Part shown: piece after piece, positions 13,962 through 20,167 of the stretch
How positions within the stretch are numbered: the stretch's first letter is position 1
How the letters are laid out: every line of letters starts with the position of its first letter
Source: Clostridia bacterium
GTDB lineage: Bacteria; Bacillota; Clostridia; Oscillospirales; CAG-272
Direction: 5' to 3'
Assembly: GCA_900754175.1 (NCBI GenBank)
Contig: CAAEBS010000109.1
Coordinates: forward strand, 1-20,167
Length of the DNA: 20,167 nt
Translations under genes and position numbers: made by a program
Notes under the pieces: model-generated
Database searches by the model: none
What the model was told of the DNA's origin: nothing
Seen by the model: only the letters and a program-made list of their open reading frames with translations

Positions 13962-14387
13962 ATGGCTAAAAAAGTTATGGGTTATATCAAGCTGCAGCTG
14001 CCTGCCGGTAAGGCGACACCTCAGCCTCCCGTAGGACCGGCTCTCGGTCAGTACGGTGTTGCAATTCCTGTGTTCACCAAGGAGTTCAACGAAAGAACAA
14101 AGAACGACATCGGACTTATCATCCCTGTCGTGATCACGGTTTACGCTGACCGTTCCTTCACCTTTATCACCAAGACTCCGCCCGCACCCGTTCTGATCAA
14201 GAAGGCTGCCGGCATCGAGTCCGGTTCCGCCAAGCCGAACAAGACCAAGGTTGCAAAGCTGACCAAGGATCAGGTTCGCAAGATCGCCGAAACCAAAATG
14301 CCCGACCTCAACGCATCCTGCGTGGAAACCGCTATGAGCATGATCGCAGGAACCGCACGCAGCATGGGCGTGGAAGTGGAAGACTAA
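13962..14387 (+). CDS. rplK: 50S ribosomal protein L11
   Basis: 141 residues, standard length. L11 forms the GTPase-associated stalk base with 23S rRNA and is needed for RelA activation. Signatures: the N-terminal IKLQLPAGKATPQPPVGPAL with GQYGV, the linker TKTPPAPVLIKKAAGI and the C-terminal rRNA-binding MPDLNASCVETAMSMIAGTARSMG. GGAGG (13948-13952) is directly downstream of the L1-like site, so ligand binding could hide it. rplA starts 14 nt after the stop. Confidence 0.98.
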   Translation: MAKKVMGYIKLQLPAGKATPQPPVGPALGQYGVAIPVFTKEFNERTKNDIGLIIPVVITVYADRSFTFITKTPPAPVLIKKAAGIESGSAKPNKTKVAKLTKDQVRKIAETKMPDLNASCVETAMSMIAGTARSMGVEVED

Positions 14388-14401
14388 GGAGGGATACGAT
14401 A

Positions 14402-15088
14402 ATGGGTAAGAAATATACAGACAGCGTAAAGCTGATTGACAAGAGCAAAGCATATGATCCCTCTGAGGCACTGGCACTGGTTTGCCAGACTTCTAAGGCA
14501 AAATTTGACGAGACCATCGAGCTTCATATCCGCCTGGGTGTGGACTCCCGTCACGCTGACCAGCAGGTCAGAGGTGCCGTGGTGCTTCCCAACGGAACCG
14601 GTAAGAAGGTAAAGGTCCTCGTGTTCGCCAAGGGCGACAACGTGCAGAAGGCACTGGATGCCGGCGCTGACTACGCAGGCGGTCCGGAGTATGCCGACAA
14701 GATCATGCACGAGAACTGGTTTGACTTTGACGTGGTTGTGGCAAGCCCCGACATGATGGGCGTTATCGGTAAGCTCGGTAAGGTGCTCGGTCCTAAGGGA
14801 CTGATGCCTTCTCCCAAGGCAGGAACCGTTACCCCCGACGTGGCTCGTGCCGTTACCGAGGCAAAGGCAGGTAAGATCGAGTACCGTCTGGACAAGACGA
14901 ACATCATCCACTGCCCGATCGGCAAGGCTTCTTTCGGTGCCGAAAAGCTGACCGAGAACTTCAACACTCTGGTTGGCGCCGTTCTGAAGGCAAGACCTGC
15001 CGCCGCAAAGGGTCAGTATATCAAGAGCTGTGTAATTGCCAGCACGATGGGACCCGGCATCAAGATCAACCAGGTTAAGCTTGGCTGA
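14402..15088 (+). CDS. rplA: 50S ribosomal protein L1
   Basis: 228 residues. L1 binds the mobile L1 stalk and helps release E-site tRNA; in other bacteria it also represses its own operon. Signatures: FDETIELHIRLGVDSRHADQ, RGAVVLPNGTGK, GKLGKVLGPKGLMPSPKAGT and the final STMGPGIKINQVKL. AAGGAGGG (14386-14393) overlaps the rplK stop, indicating coupling. A terminator follows at once, so rplJ-rplL, which often come next in Firmicutes, are not part of this transcript. Confidence 0.98.
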   Translation: MGKKYTDSVKLIDKSKAYDPSEALALVCQTSKAKFDETIELHIRLGVDSRHADQQVRGAVVLPNGTGKKVKVLVFAKGDNVQKALDAGADYAGGPEYADKIMHENWFDFDVVVASPDMMGVIGKLGKVLGPKGLMPSPKAGTVTPDVARAVTEAKAGKIEYRLDKTNIIHCPIGKASFGAEKLTENFNTLVGAVLKARPAAAKGQYIKSCVIASTMGPGIKINQVKLG

Positions 15089-15101
15089 TTGAATATCTGA
15101 T

Positions 15102-15134
15102 AAAAGGGCTGTTGCATCTTGCGCAGCCCTTTTT
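15102..15134 (+). terminator. Terminator of the rpmG-rplA operon
   Basis: AAAAGGGCTG (15102-15111) pairs perfectly with CAGCCCTTTT (15124-15133) around a 12-nt loop. The T-run is part of the 3' arm and runs directly into TTGACA, the possible -35 box of the next gene. Confidence 0.88.
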
Positions 15135-15162
15135 GACAAAAAACAAAAAATACGGATTGTAT
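15133..15162 (+). promoter_or_regulatory. Possible promoter for the collagen-like lipoprotein gene
   Basis: A perfect TTGACA (15133-15138) begins inside the terminator T-run. The -10 candidate TTGTAT (15157-15162, 18-bp spacer) is poor. If real, this is a weak or activator-dependent promoter. Confidence 0.4.
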
Positions 15163-15182
15163 CCATAAAACGGAGAGATAAA

Positions 15183-16274
15183 ATGAAAAAAGTAGTGGCA
15201 TTGGTATTGGTCGTGCTTTCGGTGCTTTTGTTGGCTGGCTGCAATTCGTCGGCGAGGGAAGTCAGATCGGCAAGCATCAACGACGAGGGACAGTTGGTTT
15301 TGCAGTATACCGACGGAACGGTCAGTGTTGTGGGCGTTGTGGTCGGCAAAGACGGCGCTGCCGGCAAGGACGGCAAGGATGGCGCCCCCGGAGCCGCCGG
15401 TAAGGACGGAGTTGCCGGAATTGCCGGTAAGGACGGAGCCGCCGGAAAAGACGGCGCACCCGGTGAAAACGGCAAGGACGGCAAAGACGGCGTGAACGGA
15501 AAAGACGGAAAAAGCATTGCATCGGTGACCCTGGAAGGCGGAAGAGACCTGGTCATCACTTACACCGATTCCACCACGGAAACGGTCAGCCTGCTTTCGC
15601 TGTATCTGTTCGGCGGAAAATGCGGCGACACCGGCGTGGAATGGGGTGTGTTCAGCGGCGGATTTCTGATCCTGGCAGGTGAGGGAACCGCTGTGGATTA
15701 CGGCAAGGGAAATGCTCCGTGGAGCGTCCTCGCACCGATTATTTCCGGAGTGTTTTACGAGTCTACCGTACAGCTCGGCGAAAATACGCTGGCGGATTTT
15801 GACCCCTCTGTTATTCATAAGATCACCGATGAACCCGGAGAGGAAACGACCGACGTGTGGGTGGATATGACGGTGGCGGCGGAATATCGCCTGTCGGACA
15901 GCGCAGATGCGGCGGTAGAAGCCGATAAAATAGCGTTTGGAACACAGCTTCAGTTGTTGGCAGAGGGCGAAAAGTTCTGGAAATGCAAGTATGGAGATAA
16001 AATTGTTTATATTGAAAGCAAGTATTTGACGAAGAACAACGGCTCCGTAGTATATGACGACAAGGATGATGAAATCGTTATTACAGGTGCGAACGGTGGA
16101 CAGTTGCGCACGTATGCAGATGCTTATGATGACCAAAACCGCTATGGAAGCCCGCTTCCGAAAGGTACGAAGCTGAAACGTACTGGTCTCAGCAAAAACG
16201 GAAATTGGTCCCGGGTAGAATACGAGGGTAAAACCTTTTACATTTATAAATCGGTATACGGCGAGCTTTCCTGA
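15183..16274 (+). CDS. Collagen-like surface lipoprotein with SH3-like C-terminus
   Basis: 363 residues, function unknown. The signal peptide ends with lipobox LLAGC (16-20), so it should be anchored by a lipid on Cys20. The segment SINDEGQLVLQYTDGT (31-46) and a related one, ASVTLEGGRDLVITYTDST (after 111), flank 19 uninterrupted Gly-X-Y triplets (55-111), nine of them GKD. Next is a degenerate BspA-type cap (GGKCGDTGVEWGVFSGGFLI ... NAPW) without clear leucine-rich repeats. The C-terminal 140 residues look like two SH3-type wall-binding domains (EYRLSDSADAAVEADKIAFG and QLRTYADAYDDQNRYGSPLP). ATG 15183 follows GGAGAGA. It has its own terminator, so it is monocistronic. Confidence 0.8.
   Translation: MKKVVALVLVVLSVLLLAGCNSSAREVRSASINDEGQLVLQYTDGTVSVVGVVVGKDGAAGKDGKDGAPGAAGKDGVAGIAGKDGAAGKDGAPGENGKDGKDGVNGKDGKSIASVTLEGGRDLVITYTDSTTETVSLLSLYLFGGKCGDTGVEWGVFSGGFLILAGEGTAVDYGKGNAPWSVLAPIISGVFYESTVQLGENTLADFDPSVIHKITDEPGEETTDVWVDMTVAAEYRLSDSADAAVEADKIAFGTQLQLLAEGEKFWKCKYGDKIVYIESKYLTKNNGSVVYDDKDDEIVITGANGGQLRTYADAYDDQNRYGSPLPKGTKLKRTGLSKNGNWSRVEYEGKTFYIYKSVYGELS
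15345..15515 (+). repeat. Collagen Gly-X-Y coding repeat
   Basis: Nineteen consecutive codon triplets starting with Gly (residues 55-111 of the lipoprotein), dominated by GKD, GAA and GAP. Codons vary between copies (GGCAAAGAC, GGCAAGGAC, GGTAAGGAC, GGAAAAGAC), so the DNA is only imperfectly repetitive. Such runs commonly vary in length between strains. Confidence 0.92.
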
Positions 16275-16284
16275 ATAAAAACAG

Positions 16285-16319
16285 AAATCGGTTCCTCCGG
16301 CAGGGGGAACCGATTTTTT
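16285..16319 (+). terminator. Terminator after the collagen-like lipoprotein gene
   Basis: AAATCGGTTCC (16285-16295) pairs perfectly with GGAACCGATTT (16306-16316) around a 10-nt loop, followed by a run of six T. The stem starts 10 nt after the stop codon. Confidence 0.92.
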
Positions 16320-16381
16320 GCATTTGTGACCGGATTTCTATAAAAAATGTCTTGTTTTGACACCCGATTCCCGGAAAGCTC

Positions 16382-16410
16382 TTGACATTTCGGTGAAAAT
16401 CGTGTACAAT
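16382..16410 (+). promoter_or_regulatory. rny promoter
   Basis: TTGACA (16382-16387) and TACAAT (16405-16410), 17-bp spacer. Predicted start of transcription near 16417, leaving a leader of about 117 nt before rny. Confidence 0.82.
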
Positions 16411-16416
16411 ATAGAT

Positions 16417-16533
16417 ATGTGTCAGTTTGCGTTTTGGTGACGCCTTGCGGCGGTTTCTGACCGAAGCTTTGGGCGTGATACCGGACTTTCATGATACTGA
16501 ATATGAAAAAATAAAGGATAAGGAGGTGCTTTA
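16417..16533 (+). promoter_or_regulatory. Long 5' leader of rny with hairpins
   Basis: GTCAG (16421-16425) can pair with CTGAC (16457-16461), enclosing a GC-rich hairpin CGCC-TTGC-GGCG (16441-16452). The remainder is unstructured to the eye and ends in the strong ribosome binding site AAGGAGGTG (16520-16528). No short open frame with a good start is evident. Role unknown. Confidence 0.4.
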
Positions 16534-18102
16534 ATGGAACAGTGGTTGATGTATACAGTGATCGCCGTGGCGGCATTTGCCGTGTCGGGCGCACTGTTTG
16601 CCCTGATCTTTTTCAGGGTCGGTTACCGTGCCAGACAGAAAAAGGCAGAATCGGAGATCGGCTCGGCGGAAGAGGAGGCAAAGCGGATTCGTGAAGAAGG
16701 CGCAAAGAATGCCGAAACCATGAAAAAGGAAGCGTTGCTCGGCGCCAAGGAAGAAATTCTGCGGCAGAAGAACGACGCCGAAAAGGAACTGAAGGAAAGA
16801 CGTGCCGACGTCTCCCGGATGGAGCGTAGAATTACGCAGAAAGAGGAGACGCTGGATAAGAAAACCGAGGCTCTGGAGCGCAAGAGTGAACAGTTGGATC
16901 GTAAGATCAAGGAGAACGAGGCGCTGCATGAGCAGATCGAGGTTTTGCACCAGGAGGAAATGAAACGCCTGGAGCAGATTTCCGGAATTACCGTGGAGGA
17001 GGCAAAGGAGGAGCTGATAAACCGTGTGGAGTCCGAGGTCAAGCATGACCTTGCACAGCGCATGGCGGAGCTGGAGACCCAGTTCAAGGAAGAAGCGGAC
17101 GCCAAGGCGAAAAACATCATTTCGCTTGCCATTCAGAGATGTGCCGCCGATCATGTGGCGGAAACGACCGTTTCGGTGGTTTCTCTTCCCAACGAGGACA
17201 TGAAGGGAAGAATCATCGGTCGGGAAGGCAGAAACATTCAGATGCTGGAAAAGCTGACCGGCGTGGAGCTGATTATCGACGATACGCCGGAGGCGATCAC
17301 CCTGTCGGGATTCGATCCCGTGCGGCGTGAGATCGCAAGAATTACCCTTGAAAAGCTGATTTCGGACGGTCGGATCCATCCCTCCCGCATTGAGGAGACG
17401 GTGGAGAAAGCAACCAAGGAAGTGGAGATCGGCATCAAGCAGGCTGGCGAACGTGCCACCTTTGATGTGGGCATCCACGGAATCAATCCCGAGCTTGTGC
17501 GGATGTTGGGACGGCTGAAGTACAGAACCAGTTACGGACAGAACGTGCTGAAACATTCGGTGGAAGTGGCATGGATCGCCGGTATGATTGCCGACGAGCT
17601 GGGCGTGGACAGCACCGTAGCCAAGCGTGCGGGATTGCTTCACGATATCGGAAAGGCACAGACCCACGAAATGGAAGGCTCTCATGTAGAGCTTGGCGTG
17701 AACCTGGCAAAGCGGTATAAGGAAAGCCGTGAGGTCATTCATGCGATCGAAGCGCACCACGGCGACGTGGAGCCGGAGACCATTACGGCAGTGATCGTGC
17801 AGGCGGCAGACGCCATTTCGGCGGCAAGACCGGGCGCACGGCGTGAGGATCTTGAAAACTACATCAAGCGTCTTGAAAAGATCGAGGAAATTGCAAAAGG
17901 ATTTTCCGGCGTGGATAAGGCCTTTGCCGTGCAGGCCGGACGTGAGATCCGTGTGATGGTGAAGCCGGAAGAGGTCAACGATGACGGAATGAAGGTCATC
18001 GCCCGTGAGATGGCGGCAAAGATCCAGGAAGAGGTCAAGTACCCCGGACAGATCAAGATCAACGTGATCCGTGAGAGCAGAGCGATTGATTACGCAAAAT
18101 AA
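16534..18102 (+). CDS. rny: Ribonuclease Y
   Basis: 522 residues, the standard length. RNase Y is the membrane-bound endonuclease that starts bulk mRNA decay in many Firmicutes. It has an N-terminal membrane helix (about 5-27), a long charged coiled coil (about 35-200), a KH RNA-binding domain with GRIIGREGRN (GxxG at 229-232) and an HD hydrolase domain with LLHDIGKA (His370, Asp371), followed by AIEAHHGDVEPET. The end, KINVIRESRAIDYAK, is the conserved terminus. ATG 16534 follows AAGGAGGTG. It is transcribed from its own promoter and is the only gene before the hairpin at 18213. Confidence 0.98.
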   Translation: MEQWLMYTVIAVAAFAVSGALFALIFFRVGYRARQKKAESEIGSAEEEAKRIREEGAKNAETMKKEALLGAKEEILRQKNDAEKELKERRADVSRMERRITQKEETLDKKTEALERKSEQLDRKIKENEALHEQIEVLHQEEMKRLEQISGITVEEAKEELINRVESEVKHDLAQRMAELETQFKEEADAKAKNIISLAIQRCAADHVAETTVSVVSLPNEDMKGRIIGREGRNIQMLEKLTGVELIIDDTPEAITLSGFDPVRREIARITLEKLISDGRIHPSRIEETVEKATKEVEIGIKQAGERATFDVGIHGINPELVRMLGRLKYRTSYGQNVLKHSVEVAWIAGMIADELGVDSTVAKRAGLLHDIGKAQTHEMEGSHVELGVNLAKRYKESREVIHAIEAHHGDVEPETITAVIVQAADAISAARPGARREDLENYIKRLEKIEEIAKGFSGVDKAFAVQAGREIRVMVKPEEVNDDGMKVIAREMAAKIQEEVKYPGQIKINVIRESRAIDYAK

Positions 18103-18171
18103 TTTCTGAACTCCGGATATCTTTTGTTTCCCAATGGGATATATCATATATTTCACATAAAACCCTATATG

Positions 18172-18281
18172 GTAATATGGCGGATTTCCGCTTGAGGATA
18201 GAGATCACGAGTGGCAGGGCTGTTACAGATTGCGTATTTGCAAAAAGCGCACCGATCTGTAACAGCCCTGTCCGGGTTTTT
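18172..18281 (+). promoter_or_regulatory. Large hairpin between rny and the MATE gene (terminator or attenuator)
   Basis: CAGGGCTGTTACAGAT (18215-18230) and ATCTGTAACAGCCCTG (18255-18270) are perfect 16-bp inverted arms, extended to 18 bp by a G-U and a G-C pair (18213-18272). TGCG/CGCA inside the loop can pair further. GGGTTTTT follows (18274-18281). Upstream, TGG-TAATAT (18173-18178) resembles an extended -10 with a poor -35 (TTTCAC, 18151-18156); if active, the hairpin lies inside the MATE leader. It may equally be just the rny terminator. The stretch 18103-18172 is AT-rich with nothing else recognised. Confidence 0.6.
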
Positions 18282-18315
18282 CGGAACCGGAAAATACATA
18301 TGCAGGATAAGGAAC

Positions 18316-19665
18316 ATGGTAAACAACGATTTAACGGTTGGCGCTCCGGAAAAAGTGCTTTGGAAATTCTGTCTCCCGCTGTTCGGAAGTGTGATCTTTC
18401 AGCAGTTGTACAATGTGGCGGACAGTCTGGTTGCCGGAAAATTTGACGGCGAAAATGCCCTTGCCGCCGTAGGAAATTCCTATGAGCTGACGCTGATCTA
18501 CCTGGCGTTTGCCTTTGGCTGTAACATCGGGTGCTCGGTGCTTGTTTCCCGGCTGTTCGGAGAGGGAAACTACCGGAACATGAAAACGGCGGTCTATACG
18601 GCGCTGATTACCAGCTGTGTGCTGTGTGCGGTACTGATGGGGTTTGGATTTGCGACAGGTTCTTTGCTTTTGCGGCTGATCCGGACGCCGCAGGAGATCA
18701 TGGTGGACTCGCTTTTGTACTTCTATATTTATACCGCCGGTTTGCCGTTCCTCTTTCTGTACAACCTTTCCACGGGAATTTTTACCGCTATGGGCGATTC
18801 CAAAACGCCTTTCGTATTCCTGGCGGCGTCGTCGCTCAGCAATATCGCCATGGACGTTCTTTTCGTCGCCGTGTTCAGAATGGGAGTCGGCGGCGTGGCG
18901 TGGGCGACCTTTATCTGTCAGGGAATCAGTTGCGTGCTTGCGGTGGTGGCGGTGTTCCGCCGGCTCCGCACGATCCACGTGGAGGGGCACGTTCCGGTAT
19001 TTTCTTTCCCGCTTCTCAAAAAGTTTGCGCTGATTGCCGTGCCGAGCACGTTACAGCAAAGCTTTGTTTCGGTGGGAAATATCATCGTGCAGGGTGTTAT
19101 CAACAGCTTCGGCTCATCGGTGATCGCCGGCTTTTCGGCGGCAACCAAGCTGAATTCTCTGGTCATTACCTCGTTCAATACGCTTGGAAACGGGATTTCC
19201 AATTACACGGCGCAGAATCTCGGCGCCAAAAAGGAAGAGCGGGTGCGCCACGGATTTTTTGCGGGCGTCCGGATGATCTGGACGCTGGCGCTTCCGTTTG
19301 TCCTGGTGTATTTTTTTGCCGGAAAATATTTTCTTTTGCTGTTCATGGATGCAGATTCCACCGAGGCTTTGCAGTGCGGGATTCAGTTTCTGAAATTCGT
19401 GTCGCCCTTTTACTTTTTCGTGGCGGCAAAGCTGGTGTCGGATGCCGTTCTGCGTGGGGCGGGGAAGATGGCAATGTTCATGACCACCACCTTTCTGGAT
19501 CTGCTTTTGCGTGTCGTGTTGTCTATCGTCCTGTCCAGGTGGCTGAACTCCCCCGTGGGCGTCTGGCTTTCCTGGCCGATCGGATGGGTGCTGTCGTCGC
19601 TTCTGTCGGTGTTTTTCTTCTTCCACTGCCGATTCGGCAAGGAAGAAAAGCAACCGCAACCGTGA
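18316..19665 (+). CDS. MATE-family multidrug/toxin exporter
   Basis: 449 residues, about 12 membrane helices, usual MATE length. MATE transporters expel cationic drugs or metabolites using Na+ or H+ gradients. Signatures: the opening PEKVLWKFCLPLFGSVIFQQ, LYNVADSLVAG, AAVGNSYELT, GCSVLVSRLFGEGN, STGIFTAMGDSKTPF and, in the second half, GLG-like NTLGNGISNYTAQNLGAKKE. The start is placed at ATG 18316, where the conserved N-terminus begins, with AGGA at 18304-18307; upstream in-frame starts would run through the hairpin and are rejected. It is flanked by its own promoter candidate and stands alone. Substrate cannot be inferred. No convincing terminator follows (19666-19695). Confidence 0.92.
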   Translation: MVNNDLTVGAPEKVLWKFCLPLFGSVIFQQLYNVADSLVAGKFDGENALAAVGNSYELTLIYLAFAFGCNIGCSVLVSRLFGEGNYRNMKTAVYTALITSCVLCAVLMGFGFATGSLLLRLIRTPQEIMVDSLLYFYIYTAGLPFLFLYNLSTGIFTAMGDSKTPFVFLAASSLSNIAMDVLFVAVFRMGVGGVAWATFICQGISCVLAVVAVFRRLRTIHVEGHVPVFSFPLLKKFALIAVPSTLQQSFVSVGNIIVQGVINSFGSSVIAGFSAATKLNSLVITSFNTLGNGISNYTAQNLGAKKEERVRHGFFAGVRMIWTLALPFVLVYFFAGKYFLLLFMDADSTEALQCGIQFLKFVSPFYFFVAAKLVSDAVLRGAGKMAMFMTTTFLDLLLRVVLSIVLSRWLNSPVGVWLSWPIGWVLSSLLSVFFFFHCRFGKEEKQPQP

Positions 19666-19695
19666 ATTTTTTTGCCCGGAATTTATCGGAAGCTA

Positions 19696-19724
19696 TTGAA
19701 AAAGAACAAAATGTGTGATACAAT
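19696..19724 (+). promoter_or_regulatory. Promoter for the carboxypeptidase gene
   Basis: TTGAAA (19696-19701) and TACAAT (19719-19724) with a 17-bp spacer, about 33 bp before the ATG. Confidence 0.72.
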
Positions 19725-19757
19725 GATAAGTGAAGTATAAGGAAAAGGACGTAACCA

Positions 19758-20167
19758 ATGAACAGAAATTTTCCCGGAGGGAAACCTCCGCAAAAGAAAT
19801 CCAGTATTCAGGTATCCATGGCATTTGTGATCTTGCTGTGCGTAACCGTCTTTCTGCTGATCGTTTCGCTGGTGACCATGGCGGTCCTGCTGGCAAGCGA
19901 CCCGCCCGCTCCCTCGGGTAACGGCGGCGGAGGCGGTGGCAATGGGGGAGGAGGAACCAAAGCTCCCGTGTCCACGACCGACACGCCCACCCAACCGATC
20001 AAGAAACCGGAGCCGACGAAGCTGAGCCGAAGCAATTATTCAGTCAGCGTGCCGGAGGGCGTGCAGACAATTGAGGGTATCAGCTCGCAGGCGGCAATTC
20101 TTCTGGACCTGGATAATTACAGTACCATAGCGGCAAAGAACGCCACGACAAAGATCTACCCGGCATC
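19758..20167 (+). CDS. D-alanyl-D-alanine carboxypeptidase (peptidase S11), 5' part only
   Basis: The first 136 codons; the window ends before the stop. The family trims the terminal D-Ala from peptidoglycan peptides. There is a basic cytoplasmic tip (MNRNFPGGKPPQKKSS), a membrane helix (MAFVILLCVTVFLLIVSLVT), a Gly/Asn-rich stretch (GNGGGGGGNGGGG) and a Pro/Thr linker, then the start of the catalytic fold: ISSQAAILLDLDNYSTIAAK and KIYPA, which in DacA-type enzymes runs directly into the STTK nucleophile motif. That motif lies just beyond the edge, so activity cannot be checked. The uncleaved-looking helix suggests an N-terminal membrane anchor rather than the classic C-terminal amphipathic helix. 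AAAAGGAC (19743-19750) precedes ATG 19758. Confidence 0.8.
   Translation, partial: MNRNFPGGKPPQKKSSIQVSMAFVILLCVTVFLLIVSLVTMAVLLASDPPAPSGNGGGGGGNGGGGTKAPVSTTDTPTQPIKKPEPTKLSRSNYSVSVPEGVQTIEGISSQAAILLDLDNYSTIAAKNATTKIYPA

Noticed and set aside
15345..15515. CRISPR-like or minisatellite reading of the repeat block
   Set aside because: The periodicity is 9 bases in frame and encodes Gly-X-Y triplets; there are no spacers.
16531..18156. A 541-codon minus-strand open frame opposite rny
   Set aside because: It mirrors the rny coding region almost exactly and shows only low-complexity Leu/His-rich sequence; a shadow frame.
19666..19695. Possible terminator after the MATE gene (ATTTTTTT)
   Set aside because: A T-run is present but I could not find a matching stem of useful length before it.
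18531..19718. A 395-codon plus-strand frame overlapping the MATE gene
   Set aside because: Out of frame with the clear MATE protein and Arg/Gly-rich in the manner of a shifted translation; also would need a start inside the MATE gene.

Overview
The window reads as chromosomal DNA of a Gram-positive Clostridia-type Firmicute, probably an uncultured relative of the Oscillospiraceae/Ruminococcaceae (inference). Grounds: strong AGGAGG-type ribosome binding sites; TTGACA-N17-TATAAT promoters; a T-box riboswitch; RNase Y instead of RNase E; FakA/FakB-type fatty-acid kinase genes; and the order rpmG-secE-nusG-rplK-rplA. All recognised genes are on the + strand. I see no phage, transposase, CRISPR, tRNA or rRNA. 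The content is mostly housekeeping, with two accessory-looking surface lipoproteins.

Layout. 1-338: non-coding, with short degenerate repeats and then a promoter. 339-2688: a MarR-family regulator overlapping an AMP-forming acyl-CoA synthetase. 2728-6302: a second promoter driving a DegV/FakB fatty-acid-binding protein, a FakA-like fatty acid kinase and a patatin-like lipase. Together 339-6302 looks like a locus for releasing, binding and activating fatty acids. 6319-10636: a promoter, a cysteine T-box leader, then cysE, cysS, a thioredoxin, a leucine-rich-repeat lipoprotein and a small ribbon-helix-helix-like protein, closed by a strong terminator. 10706-12605: a perfect 22-bp palindrome, a promoter, recA and recX (ATGA overlap), and a terminator. 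12724-15134: a promoter, a long structured leader, rpmG (too short for most gene calls), secE, nusG, an L1-stalk-like leader, rplK, rplA and a terminator. 15183-16319: a collagen-like lipoprotein. 16382-18102: RNase Y with its own promoter and a 5' leader of roughly 115-120 nt. 18213-19665: a large hairpin and a MATE exporter. 19696-20167: a promoter and the 5' part of a D-alanyl-D-alanine carboxypeptidase cut off by the window edge.

How the genes work together. The patatin could release fatty acids; FakB would bind them and FakA phosphorylate them for phospholipid synthesis, while the acyl-CoA synthetase offers a second activation route and the MarR protein may sense the products. The T-box ties serine acetylation, cysteinyl-tRNA charging and thioredoxin to the charging state of tRNA-Cys. 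L1 probably represses its own rplKA mRNA through a site resembling its rRNA target.

The points most worth a second look are the folded rpmG leader, the L1-stalk mimic, the reach of the Cys T-box into a surface lipoprotein and a DNA-binding-like protein, the palindrome in front of recA, the large hairpin in front of the MATE gene, and two lipoproteins that share a BspA-type module. No wholly new multi-gene system is evident. Structures were paired by eye and homologies recognised from memory of families; no search was run.
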